This document shows, in pieces, positions 32,343-40,603 of a stretch of 40,666 nucleotides of DNA (position 1 is the stretch's first letter; the number at the start of each line of letters is the position of its first letter). The DNA comes from Oscillospiraceae bacterium. GTDB taxonomy: Bacteria > Bacillota > Clostridia > Oscillospirales > Oscillospiraceae. Under the pieces are notes generated by a model. It searched no databases. It saw only the letters and a program-made list of their open reading frames with translations, and was not told where the DNA came from. The stretch lies in the NCBI GenBank assembly GCA_017935145.1, contig JAGBIE010000011.1, positions 1 to 40,666 of the forward strand, written 5' to 3'. The position numbers were made by a program, and so were the translations under genes.

Positions 32343-34538
32343 TTTCTCCAGAAGTTCTTGAGCGATGTGGCAGTTATCTTCTGCCAAGGCGCGTAGTTCT
32401 TGGGCGCGCTTGGAGTAGTCATAGTCCCCGCTGAGGGCTTTTTCGGATGCTGTGAGGATGGCTTCTTCGCTGAGTTCGGACAGTTCTAAGCACAAGTCCT
32501 GCCCCAAGTAGCGGACAAAGCCCATGACTTTGGGGTCATAGCTGAGACCTACCAAGGGAGTGCCCACAGAGGCGGCAAAGATGAGGGCATGGAGGCGCAT
32601 GGAGATGACTGCCTTGGCTTGCTGGATGAGACCCAAAAGCAGGTCTGTATCCGCGGGGGCGGACAAGACGGGCACACTCCCCCCTACCATTTCCGCCACA
32701 TTTCGGCACACGGGCAGGTCTCGTTCTGCTTCCATGGCCAAAAACACGGGGCGAAGGGTATATTTTTCTGCCAGTTTCTTCACGGCGGAGGCGATGAGTT
32801 CCTTCTGCTTGCCGATACCCTTCCAGTTCCGCAGGCAGACGAGGAAATAATCCTCCCCAATGCCCTGTTCTTGCAGGAATTGCAAGGTCTTTTCTTCTGA
32901 TGCGGGAGAAAGCAAAATGGCGGGGTCGGCAGTGAGAGTCATGCGAGGGGTTTTGACGCCCATATCCTGCAAGGTTTTGAGAGATAAATCCTCTCGCAAG
33001 GTGATGGCGTGAGCATATTTATCGATGATTTTGCCTGCCAATCGGCGGTTGAATCCTTTGTTCACAGGGCCGATACCACAGCCGTACATAAGCACTTGGT
33101 TGCCCATCTTTCGCGCGGTGGCGATGCTGAGGAGATAGTACCACAAAGAGCGGGAGGATGTGACATCCTGAATTAAACTGCCACCGCCATTGAGGTAGAG
33201 AGCGGTATGACGCAGGGCTTTGCGGTAGGCAAAGTAGTTAAAAGTATAGACCGTACCCACCCGATGGCGCAGTGCCGTCTGCAGAGGTTTGCGGGTGAGG
33301 ACATAGATGGGAATATCCTTGTCGATACTCCGCATTTGGCGGACGATGGCTTGCAAAATGGCATCGTCACCTGCATTATCCCGTCCGTATGCGCCACAGA
33401 CCATGACACCATCCCGCTTTTGACCTTTGCGGGCTTCTTTCCGCAGGATGGTTTCGTAAATCTCTTCCTGATGGTGGCACATGGCATCCACCGAGAAGGA
33501 GGTTTTCGTTTTATGGTAGAGATTTTGCGCGAATTTTGCGCGGAGTTCAGGCTCACGCGCCATGCGAAGAAGGTATTTGAGGAGGGCTTTTTCATCCCCC
33601 ACAGGGAAAAGCAGACCATCTTTGCCGTGGTCAATATAGCGGGGCACACCGCCCACACGGCTGGAGATGGTGGCACAGTGATAACGCGCGCCCTCGGGCA
33701 GAGCATAGGGAAATGCCTCTGAGTGGGAGGTGAGGAGGTTTACATCTATAGCGTTGTAGAAATCTGCCATATTGGAGAGCCATCCGCAGAAGGTGACGCT
33801 CCCTTGGGGGCAGAGACTTTGCGCCATGGCTTGGAGTTTTTCCCGCAGTTCACCATCCCCCGCGATGAGCAGATGGAGATTTTTCTCTTCTGCCACGGCT
33901 TTGGAGAAGGCGGAAAGGAGCAGTTCGATATTCTTCACAGGAGACAGGCGGGCGGCGATGCCGAAGACCACCTTGTCCTCCCCTACGCCCCACTGGGAAA
34001 GGAATTCCTTGCGGGATTTTTCCACTGGGGGTGGCGGAAATTCCACGCCATTATAGATGGAGAACATCCTTTGCGGGTCAAATTTGCGGGCGATGAGCAT
34101 ATCCGCCATGGGGTCGGAGATGCCCACATAATAATCCAAATGGCGAAGGGCGTAGGCATTGGCAGTGCCGTAGAACAGGCGCGCCATGGGGCGACCCATA
34201 TAGTCCAGTTTATAATCGCTGTGGACGGTGGTCACCACGGGAAGTCCCGTCTTCTTGCGGAGGAAACTGCCCACCAAATTGGCTCTTGCGCCATGACAGT
34301 GGATGATTTGGCAGTTCTGCTGTTTCACAAGAGTGGCAGTTTGCTTCACCACGGAAAAGAAGTTTCCCGTGAAAACGGTGGTGGGGATGCCAAGAGATTC
34401 CGCTTCTTGCGCAAATTCCCCGTGGGTAAAGCAGACAAGATGCACCGTATGGCGCTCACTGAGTTTTTGAAGCAGACCCAGCACATGGGTCTTAGCACCC
34501 CCGACATCACCGCCAGAGGTGAGATGCACCACGTTCAA
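32340..34538 (-). CDS. GT4 glycosyltransferase fused to CsaB polysaccharide pyruvyl transferase
   Basis: CsaB puts a pyruvate ketal on a wall polysaccharide so that SLH-domain proteins can bind it. This 732-residue protein has a GT4 domain at the N-terminus (residues 1 to about 370; the E-x7-E motif is near 274-282, GGVPRYIDHGKDGLLF near 300) and a CsaB-type domain from about 377 (GRDNAGDDAIL, then the MRLHALIFAA motif near 645). These activities are usually on separate proteins. The TTG at 34538 is the start: AAGGAGG lies eight bases before it, while the upstream ATG frames have none. It has its own promoter and ends at a bidirectional terminator. The joined domains suggest one enzyme adding a sugar and then pyruvylating it. 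Confidence 0.9.
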   Translation of the reverse strand: MNVVHLTSGGDVGGAKTHVLGLLQKLSERHTVHLVCFTHGEFAQEAESLGIPTTVFTGNFFSVVKQTATLVKQQNCQIIHCHGARANLVGSFLRKKTGLPVVTTVHSDYKLDYMGRPMARLFYGTANAYALRHLDYYVGISDPMADMLIARKFDPQRMFSIYNGVEFPPPPVEKSRKEFLSQWGVGEDKVVFGIAARLSPVKNIELLLSAFSKAVAEEKNLHLLIAGDGELREKLQAMAQSLCPQGSVTFCGWLSNMADFYNAIDVNLLTSHSEAFPYALPEGARYHCATISSRVGGVPRYIDHGKDGLLFPVGDEKALLKYLLRMAREPELRAKFAQNLYHKTKTSFSVDAMCHHQEEIYETILRKEARKGQKRDGVMVCGAYGRDNAGDDAILQAIVRQMRSIDKDIPIYVLTRKPLQTALRHRVGTVYTFNYFAYRKALRHTALYLNGGGSLIQDVTSSRSLWYYLLSIATARKMGNQVLMYGCGIGPVNKGFNRRLAGKIIDKYAHAITLREDLSLKTLQDMGVKTPRMTLTADPAILLSPASEEKTLQFLQEQGIGEDYFLVCLRNWKGIGKQKELIASAVKKLAEKYTLRPVFLAMEAERDLPVCRNVAEMVGGSVPVLSAPADTDLLLGLIQQAKAVISMRLHALIFAASVGTPLVGLSYDPKVMGFVRYLGQDLCLELSELSEEAILTASEKALSGDYDYSKRAQELRALAEDNCHIAQELLEK

Positions 34539-34566
34539 TCGGCACACCTCCTTACTGTTTTTTCCC

Positions 34567-34595
34567 ATTATACTATACCCAGCGCAAAATGGCAA
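34567..34595 (-). promoter_or_regulatory. Promoter of the GT4-CsaB gene
   Basis: On the minus strand TTGCCA (34590-34595), a 17-base spacer and TATAAT (34567-34572) lie about 30 bases before the TTG start. It starts right after the upstream terminator. Confidence 0.78.
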
Positions 34596-34596
34596 T

Positions 34597-34634
34597 CAAA
34601 AGCACCAAGGGAAACTCCCTTGGTGCTTTTTTGG
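34597..34634 (-). terminator. Terminator after the amino-acid permease
   Basis: AAAGCACCAAGGGA and its complement around a short loop form a strong hairpin, with the T run on the minus strand just before the CsaB promoter. Confidence 0.9.
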
Positions 34635-34640
34635 TGTAGA

Positions 34641-36068
34641 TTAGACAGACTTTTTATCGGTCTTGTACTTGTAGATAGCGCCAATGCCCATGACGATGGC
34701 AAAGACAACCAAGTACCAGAGGTTGGTCATCTTCTTGCTGACCACGCAGGCATAGACCACGAAGATGGAGGCGACCATGGCCAGTGCGGGAAGCACGAAA
34801 CGGCGCAGGGGGCTTTCATCCTTTTCCTTCTTCATCCAGCTGATGAAGATGGGCAGGTACATAGCATACATGGTGATGATGGGGATTTCAGAAGAGTCAA
34901 AGACAAAGGGAACATGCTCCAGAGAGGTGCCCTTCATGATGGTGAAGCTACCGAAAGTCTCGAAGAGGGTGGTCACATAGAAGTACAGACCCCATGCGGC
35001 GCAAACCAGCAGGCCGATGACAGCGGAGTTGGTGGTCATGTTGGAAGTGGGGTCTACCTGACTAAACAGTTCAGGATTGGGGCCCTGCTTACGCACAGCC
35101 AGTGCATACAGACCACGGGTAGTGCCAATCATAAGGCCATTGAGAGTGCCAAGACAGGAGATGGCAACAAAGAGGGTGAGAATGTTGCCCAGTTTGCCAA
35201 AGATGTTGACAAAGGCGGCGGGAGCGCCGGAAGTCATAAGAACATCCACAGAAGCGCCACCAGCAACACCCAAGAAATAGAGGATGTAGATGGCAACAAT
35301 GATGATACCACCGCTGATGAGAGCCTTAGGCAGATTGCGCTTAGAATCCTTCAGTTCTGCGTTAATGGAGGTGGTGATAATCCAGCCTTCATAAGCAAAA
35401 GCGGTGGCGCAAACAGCGGTAAGCAGAGCCTCTGCACCGCCACCATTTTCGGCAGCGCCCAGAACCTTGAAGTTCTCCACCAACTGCTGATCCTTGGCAG
35501 TGAGACCCACAATGATGCCCACAACAGCCATAACCGTCAAGGGGATGAACTTAATGACAGTGGTAGAGGTCTGGAACTTACCAGCCAGTTTGGGACTAAG
35601 CGTGTTGATGACATAGGACACGACCAAGTAGAACAGGGTCAGTGCCATGCATTCGGGGCCAATACTACAGCCGCCCTTGGCAGCAGGAATCTGCAGCGGC
35701 ATGTTGGGCCACACGGCGGTAATAAATTCCATAGTGTAGCGAGCGGAAACCCAAGCCAACACGGAGGTCATGGCGGGCAGATAAATCACTGCGGAGAACC
35801 AGCCCATGTAATAGGCATATTTAGAACCCACAGCAGCTTCTGCATAGTCCACGAGGCCGTTGACTTTTTCGTACTTCTGTGCCATGACGGAGAACGCCAA
35901 GATACAGAGAATCATGATGGCACCGCCAAGAAGCCATGCCAAAACACCGATGGACAGGTTGCCACCAGTGGCCTGGAGAATGTTCTGAGCCTTAAAGAAG
36001 ACACCAGAGCCCACAACAGTGCCAACAATTAGGCAAATTGCGGTAAAGAGACCGTATTTACGTTGCAT
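34641..36068 (-). CDS. APC-superfamily amino-acid permease
   Basis: The 475-residue membrane protein has about twelve helices and the APC signature near the start (ICLIVGTVVGSGVFFKAQNIL). The LAT-like/SteT subgroup (serine-threonine or other neutral amino-acid exchange) fits the sequence style, but the substrate cannot be read from it. An AAAGAGG site precedes the ATG. It is monocistronic, with its own promoter and terminator, and its neighbours give no clue to the substrate. Confidence 0.92.
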   Translation of the reverse strand: MQRKYGLFTAICLIVGTVVGSGVFFKAQNILQATGGNLSIGVLAWLLGGAIMILCILAFSVMAQKYEKVNGLVDYAEAAVGSKYAYYMGWFSAVIYLPAMTSVLAWVSARYTMEFITAVWPNMPLQIPAAKGGCSIGPECMALTLFYLVVSYVINTLSPKLAGKFQTSTTVIKFIPLTVMAVVGIIVGLTAKDQQLVENFKVLGAAENGGGAEALLTAVCATAFAYEGWIITTSINAELKDSKRNLPKALISGGIIIVAIYILYFLGVAGGASVDVLMTSGAPAAFVNIFGKLGNILTLFVAISCLGTLNGLMIGTTRGLYALAVRKQGPNPELFSQVDPTSNMTTNSAVIGLLVCAAWGLYFYVTTLFETFGSFTIMKGTSLEHVPFVFDSSEIPIITMYAMYLPIFISWMKKEKDESPLRRFVLPALAMVASIFVVYACVVSKKMTNLWYLVVFAIVMGIGAIYKYKTDKKSV

Positions 36069-36101
36069 AAGATACCTCTTTCTCTATACTAGAATGCATT
36101 T

Positions 36102-36130
36102 AGTTTACTACATCATCACGCTAAAGTCAA
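36102..36130 (-). promoter_or_regulatory. Promoter of the amino-acid permease
   Basis: On the minus strand TTGACT (36125-36130), a 17-base spacer and TAAACT (36102-36107) lie about 34 bases before the ATG. Confidence 0.8.
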
Positions 36131-36174
36131 GAAGTTGTATTTTTTTACGGAAATGTCGTTAAGCGTTGGGTCAT

Positions 36175-37206
36175 TTACTCCCGCATGATTTTTTTGCGGG
36201 CGAGATTGATGGTGCCCTCCTGCATGGAATTGAGCCAAGCAAGGGCGCGACCGCAACCGCGGGCTACGCAAGAATCGGCATCCTCCGCCACACGGCAGGG
36301 AATTTCTGTGCGCTGGGAGACCAGTTCTGCAAGACCATAGATTTGGCTAGCGCCACCCACAAGGAGGATGCCGTTTTGTGCCAAATCCGCCACCAGTTCC
36401 GCTTCTGTATGCTCCAACACGGAGACGATTTCATCCAAAATCTGGCGCATGGGGCGCTTAAAGACTTCGCACAGTTCCGAGGAGAAAATCTCCACCTCGC
36501 GGGGCAGACCCGTCTTAATATCGCGACCTTTGACCACCATGGAGACATCACGGCTTCGTTCCATGACGCAACCGATGGTGATTTTCGCTTCTTCTGCAGT
36601 GTTTTCGCCAATGAGGACACCATGGCGCTTGCGGATATAGGCAATGAGGGCAGAATCGAAACTATCGCCACCCACATGGGCGGAGGAGGACACTGCCACA
36701 GCGCCCATGGAAAGCACCGCCACATCGGTAATACCGCCACCGATGTTCACCACCATGTAGCCCTCAGGGCCAGAAATATCCAGTTCTGCGCCCAAGGCGG
36801 CGGCCAAAGGTTCTTCAATGAGATAGGTGCGGCGAGCGCCTGCTTCCACAGCGGCCTGAATGACGGCGCGCTCTTCCACCTCGGTGATGCCACTGGGAAC
36901 AGAAATGACTACGCGAGGACGAATGAGGGTGTAGCCCGTGACTTGCAGAAACAGACTCCGCAAGAGTTTTTCCGTCATATCATAGTCCGAAATCACGCCA
37001 GTGCGCAGAGGGCGCACGGCTTCCACATTACCGGGAGTGCGACCCAGCATACTGCGGGCTTCCGCGCCCACTTTCAGCACTTTGCCGGAGGTTTTATCCA
37101 CCGCCACCACAGACGGTTCCCGCAGGACAATGCCCTTGCCCTCGGCGAAAATTCGCACATTGGCAGAGCCAAGATCAATGCCCAAATCTCTGGAAAGTTT
37201 TAACAT
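36175..37206 (-). CDS. mreB: MreB/Mbl-family actin-like cell-shape protein
   Basis: MreB filaments guide cell-wall synthesis along the side of the cell. The 343-residue protein is full length for the family and has the actin ATP-binding motifs: phosphate 1 in LGIDLGSANVRIF, the EEPLAAALGAELDI stretch and phosphate 2 in VVNIGGGITDVAVLS. It is not followed by mreC or mreD, and the sequence is rather divergent, so it could be the extra MreB/Mbl/MreBH-type copy. It comes 16 bases after comF and is the last gene of the recD2-comF-mreB operon; a GAGGGATGG site precedes its ATG. No clear hairpin terminator was seen after it. Confidence 0.9.
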   Translation of the reverse strand: MLKLSRDLGIDLGSANVRIFAEGKGIVLREPSVVAVDKTSGKVLKVGAEARSMLGRTPGNVEAVRPLRTGVISDYDMTEKLLRSLFLQVTGYTLIRPRVVISVPSGITEVEERAVIQAAVEAGARRTYLIEEPLAAALGAELDISGPEGYMVVNIGGGITDVAVLSMGAVAVSSSAHVGGDSFDSALIAYIRKRHGVLIGENTAEEAKITIGCVMERSRDVSMVVKGRDIKTGLPREVEIFSSELCEVFKRPMRQILDEIVSVLEHTEAELVADLAQNGILLVGGASQIYGLAELVSQRTEIPCRVAEDADSCVARGCGRALAWLNSMQEGTINLARKKIMRE

Positions 37207-37222
37207 ATTCCATCCCTCGCTT

Positions 37223-37864
37223 TTATTTGGTCATGGCCAGTGTGGCGCAGACGACTTTTTTCGCCCCCGCCTTGGTCAGTATGTTGCTACATTCTTCTAA
37301 GGTTGCGCCCGTGGTGATGATATCATCCACCAAGAGGATGCATTTGCCCCGAAAAGCTTCTGGGTGAATCCCCTCATAGACACCACGGACATTTTTTGCC
37401 CGTTCACTGCCGTGCTGAAGCCCCGATTGGGTGGGGTTATGTTTGCACTTTTTCAGGCACGAAAGTGCGGGTTTTTGTAGGATTTCTCCCAACAATTGCG
37501 CCAAAAGTTCACTTTGGTCATAGCCACGGACACTACGGCGTTTTTTGGAAATTGGGACAAAGGTGATGGCATCAAAATCGCCCAATTCCCGCCGAATCGA
37601 GGATGCCATCAGCGGGGCGTATGTCTTTGCGTAGAATCTGCGTCCGCCAAATTTGTAGCGGTGGATACTCTCCCGCACCATGCCCTCAAAACTCAAGGGT
37701 GAGACGCAGAGGGAGAAGTGTTTTCCGCGAAACAGCACAGGGTCTTGTTCCAAAACCCACTGGGCGCAGTGACTGCAGAGAGGTTCTTTGCTGTTGGGGA
37801 GAAACTTGTGGCACAGGGTGCATCGGGGCGGAAAAAGTAGGTCTAACAGGAACTCCAGCACCAT
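37223..37864 (-). CDS. comF: ComF family phosphoribosyltransferase-like protein
   Basis: ComF is a helicase-associated partner needed for DNA uptake in transformable Firmicutes. The 213-residue protein starts with a zinc-finger-like pair of cysteine motifs (C15-x2-C and C29-x2-C) and ends with the PRT fold; the PRPP motif LLVDDIITTGAT is near residue 180. The length is typical. Its ATG overlaps the recD2 stop as TAATG, so translation is coupled. Together with comEC at 18.9 kb it suggests a competence gene set, though the genes are not linked. Confidence 0.93.
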   Translation of the reverse strand: MVLEFLLDLLFPPRCTLCHKFLPNSKEPLCSHCAQWVLEQDPVLFRGKHFSLCVSPLSFEGMVRESIHRYKFGGRRFYAKTYAPLMASSIRRELGDFDAITFVPISKKRRSVRGYDQSELLAQLLGEILQKPALSCLKKCKHNPTQSGLQHGSERAKNVRGVYEGIHPEAFRGKCILLVDDIITTGATLEECSNILTKAGAKKVVCATLAMTK

Positions 37865-40068
37865 TACTTCTCCCCTTCTAAGCGGAGTTTGAGTCCGCTA
37901 TAGCGCCGAGTTTGGCGATTGTTTTCCACCATGTGGGCTAATGCTTCATCACTGCCCACGATAATGAGCAGTTCTTTGGCGCGGGTGACGGCAGTATAGA
38001 GCACGCTACGGCTCAGGAGCAGTGGTGAGCCACCCAAGAGTGCCAGCACCACCGCCCGATATTCACTGCCTTGACTTTTATGCACAGTCATGGCAAAGGC
38101 GGGTTCTAACTCCCAGAGCATGTCGTTGCCATAGTCTGCAATTTTATCATCGAAGCAGACGGTGATGGTTTGGGTGTTATGATCTACCGCCAAAATGGTG
38201 CCGATATCGCCGTTAAATATGCCACAGCCTACTCCTGCGCCATCGGTTCTGCGCCAAGGAATATCGTAGTTATTGCGCACCTGCATGACCCGATCGCCCT
38301 CGCGGAAGAGGTAGTCCCCATAGGACTTTTCCCGCTTGTTGGGGGTGGCGGGGTTGAGGGCATTTTGGAGCAGACGATTGAGATTTCCTGTGCCTGCGAT
38401 GCCCTTGCGGGTGGGAGAAAGCACCTGAATTTCATGGGGCAAGATGCCCATATTTTGGGGCAGACGGTGGCTACACAGTTCTGTGATGGTCTCCGCCAAA
38501 CTCTCCCCATCTTTGCGCCGAAGGAAGAAGAAATCCTTATCTTTGGCGGTTAATTCGGGCATTTGGCCATGGTTGATGGCGTGAGCATTGAGGACGATAA
38601 GGCTTTCCTGTGCTTGGCGGAAAATTTCCGTCAGGCGCACCGTATGTCCAATGCCACTGCGGAGAATATCGGAAAACACATTACCTGCGCCCACGCTGGG
38701 CAATTGGTCGGGGTCGCCTACCAAAATAAGGCGGGCGTGTTCCCCCAAACTGCGCAGGAGGGCATCCATCAGTTGCAGGTCTATCATAGATGCCTCGTCC
38801 ACAATAAGGACATCGGCATCGAGAGGGTCATATTCATCCTTGCGGAAGATAAGCGTGCCGTTTTGGGGGTCAAATTGACACTCCAACAGGCGGTGGATGG
38901 TGGCCGCTTCCCTGCCTGTGCATTCCGAAAGGCGCTTGGCGGCACGACCCGTGGGGGCGGCAAGGCGCACTTTGTAACCCAAAAGATCGCAGAGGCGGAT
39001 GATACCACCCATGGTGGTGGTTTTGCCCGTACCAGGACCGCCTGTGACCAGGAGAAGATGGCTTTGGGCGGAAAGGCGGATGGCATCCATTTGAGTTTCG
39101 GTAAAACCACCTTGTTGCAGGTCAATTTCCTGCAGGTAGCGCTCCAATTTCTTGGGTGCGGGGTCATTTTGTTGGGAAAGATAGGTTAAATGCTCGCAGA
39201 CGGAGCATTCGGCTTCGTAGAGTTCGGGCAGGTAGCAAAGTTCCATGCCCAAAAGGCGGTCGGTGGATATTTTCCCCTCTTCTTTGAGCCGTTCCATAGC
39301 TTCTTCCACCATGGAAAGGGGCAAATCCAAAAGTGTGGATGTGGCGGGTGCCAGCTTGTCCCACGGGATGAACACATGACCGTTACTGAGGTTGTGGCTC
39401 AGTTCAAAGAGTACCCCCGCTTCCACACGGGAGACATCTTCACTGCTCAAGCCCATGGCCATGGCGAAGGCATCCACCCGAGCAAAATCCGCACCAAAGA
39501 GGGGGTCGGTCATGATATAGGGGTCGTTGCGCACCACATCCATGGCATTTTCTCCATGGAAACGGTGCAGACGAACGGCAAGTTCGGCAGAAAGTCCGTA
39601 GGCCGCCAAAAATTCAATGAGACGGCGCACGGTGTGGATTTTGCGGAATTCCTCAGAGATGGCAAAGGCCTTTTTGCGGGAAATACCCTCCACCATGGTG
39701 AGTTTTTCAGGCTCATGCTCCAAGACATCCAAGGTGCGAGAGCCAAAGCACTCCACCATGCGTTTGGCGGTGACAGGGCCGATACCCTTGACGGCACGGG
39801 AGGAGAGGTATGCCATAATCTCCGAGCCACTTTCGGGGAGCAGACGCTCTAAAAATTCGGCAGAAAATTGCTTGCCATAGGTGGGGTGGTTACTCCACTG
39901 GCCTGTGACGATGAGCCTCTCCCCTGCCACTGCCATGGGGATGATGCCCACCACATTGATCAGTTCCCCGCTTTCTTCCAAAAGACGAAGAACGGTATAT
40001 CCATTTTCCGGATTTTGAAAGGTTACCGATTGAACAGTACCTTGCAGAAGTTCATATTCCCGTTCCAT
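37864..40068 (-). CDS. recD2: RecD2-type DNA helicase
   Basis: RecD2 is a 5'-3' SF1B helicase of bacteria without RecBCD and acts in DNA repair and replication fork stability. The 734-residue protein has an N-terminal OB-like part (residues 1 to about 80), helix-hairpin-helix repeats (about 85-160), Walker A GGPGTGKTTT near 342, Walker B VDEASM near 426 and the C-terminal motif HKSQGSEY with VLYTAVTRAK. Length fits (about 720-750). It starts at ATG 40068 with an AAAGGA site six bases before it, and the small upstream gene overlaps it by 17 bases. It leads into comF and mreB. Confidence 0.94.
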   Translation of the reverse strand: MEREYELLQGTVQSVTFQNPENGYTVLRLLEESGELINVVGIIPMAVAGERLIVTGQWSNHPTYGKQFSAEFLERLLPESGSEIMAYLSSRAVKGIGPVTAKRMVECFGSRTLDVLEHEPEKLTMVEGISRKKAFAISEEFRKIHTVRRLIEFLAAYGLSAELAVRLHRFHGENAMDVVRNDPYIMTDPLFGADFARVDAFAMAMGLSSEDVSRVEAGVLFELSHNLSNGHVFIPWDKLAPATSTLLDLPLSMVEEAMERLKEEGKISTDRLLGMELCYLPELYEAECSVCEHLTYLSQQNDPAPKKLERYLQEIDLQQGGFTETQMDAIRLSAQSHLLLVTGGPGTGKTTTMGGIIRLCDLLGYKVRLAAPTGRAAKRLSECTGREAATIHRLLECQFDPQNGTLIFRKDEYDPLDADVLIVDEASMIDLQLMDALLRSLGEHARLILVGDPDQLPSVGAGNVFSDILRSGIGHTVRLTEIFRQAQESLIVLNAHAINHGQMPELTAKDKDFFFLRRKDGESLAETITELCSHRLPQNMGILPHEIQVLSPTRKGIAGTGNLNRLLQNALNPATPNKREKSYGDYLFREGDRVMQVRNNYDIPWRRTDGAGVGCGIFNGDIGTILAVDHNTQTITVCFDDKIADYGNDMLWELEPAFAMTVHKSQGSEYRAVVLALLGGSPLLLSRSVLYTAVTRAKELLIIVGSDEALAHMVENNRQTRRYSGLKLRLEGEK

Positions 40069-40396
40069 GTTCGGTCCTTTCCCAATCGAAATAGGTGAGT
40101 AAATCTTTCTCCGCTATCAGGTGGAGATGGGGGTCATCTTTCGCGAGACATTCCGCCCGATGGCGGGCATCGGCGCTGAGTCCGCAATCCACAAGCAACA
40201 AGGTGGGTGGAAAAAGACCCCATTTTTGAAGCCATTTACAGCCCCGCACCCGATGTTCCAGTTCTTCCGCCTTGCCACCAAGGCGCAATATGGCAACGGT
40301 CTTGCGGGTACAGCAGGAAAACACCCACAATCCCCACAAAAACAAAGCGCCAAGACACAGGGTCAAAAGGGCTAAAAAATCAAGAAAAATCTGCAC
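40052..40396 (-). CDS. Small single-pass membrane protein upstream of recD2
   Basis: The 114-residue protein has one N-terminal membrane helix (about 5-28) with two cysteines at its end, then a small soluble part ending VDCGLSADARHRAECLAK and a charged tail. I recognise the general type: a conserved uncharacterised protein just upstream of recD2 in Clostridia, but give it no function. The GTG at 40396 is chosen because AAAGGAG is about nine bases before it; the longer frame is unlikely. It overlaps recD2 by 17 bases, so the two are coupled, and a promoter lies 60 bases upstream. Confidence 0.72.
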   Translation of the reverse strand: MQIFLDFLALLTLCLGALFLWGLWVFSCCTRKTVAILRLGGKAEELEHRVRGCKWLQKWGLFPPTLLLVDCGLSADARHRAECLAKDDPHLHLIAEKDLLTYFDWERTEHGTGI

Positions 40397-40455
40397 AAAA
40401 CTCCACTCCTTTTTCCATAGTATGGGAAAAAGAAAGACAAAGTTCCTTATTTTAT

Positions 40456-40484
40456 AGTTTACAATATGTGCGCAGTATTTGCAA
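40456..40484 (-). promoter_or_regulatory. Promoter of the recD2-comF-mreB operon
   Basis: On the minus strand TTGCAA (40479-40484), a 17-base spacer and TAAACT (40456-40461) lie about 60 bases before the GTG start of the small membrane protein. Confidence 0.78.
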
Positions 40485-40501
40485 CAAAAAAAGACCACCC
40501 A

Positions 40502-40535
40502 AAGGGAGACACTTCGTAAGGAAGTTGTCTCCCTT
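40502..40535. repeat. Long hairpin at the right edge
   Basis: AAGGGAGACA (40502-40511) pairs with TGTCTCCCTT (40526-40535), with an inner CTTC/GAAG extension and one bulged base. A T run on the minus strand comes only about 12 bases after it, so a terminator role is unsure. It marks the change from the recD2 region to the last gene. Confidence 0.6.
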
Positions 40536-40559
40536 CGGCTTTTGTAGTCAGCCAGAATG

Positions 40560-40583
40560 ATTGAATTGTAAGGATAATTCAAT
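40560..40583. repeat. Palindrome upstream of the right-edge gene
   Basis: ATTGAATT (40560-40567) and AATTCAAT (40576-40583) form an eight-base inverted repeat with an eight-base gap, about 20 bases before the ATG at 40604. It could be an operator; this is inference. Confidence 0.5.
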
Positions 40584-40603
40584 TCATAACGGAGGATTAC
40601 ACA

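Noticed and set aside
31583..32422. A minus-strand frame opposite the cysteine-rich gene
   Set aside because: It crosses the bidirectional terminator at 32309-32342, and the plus-strand gene has a strong GGAGGAGG site.
33723..36032. A plus-strand open frame of about 770 codons
   Set aside because: It runs opposite the CsaB fusion and the permease and straddles their terminator and promoter; histidine- and glycine-rich antisense composition.
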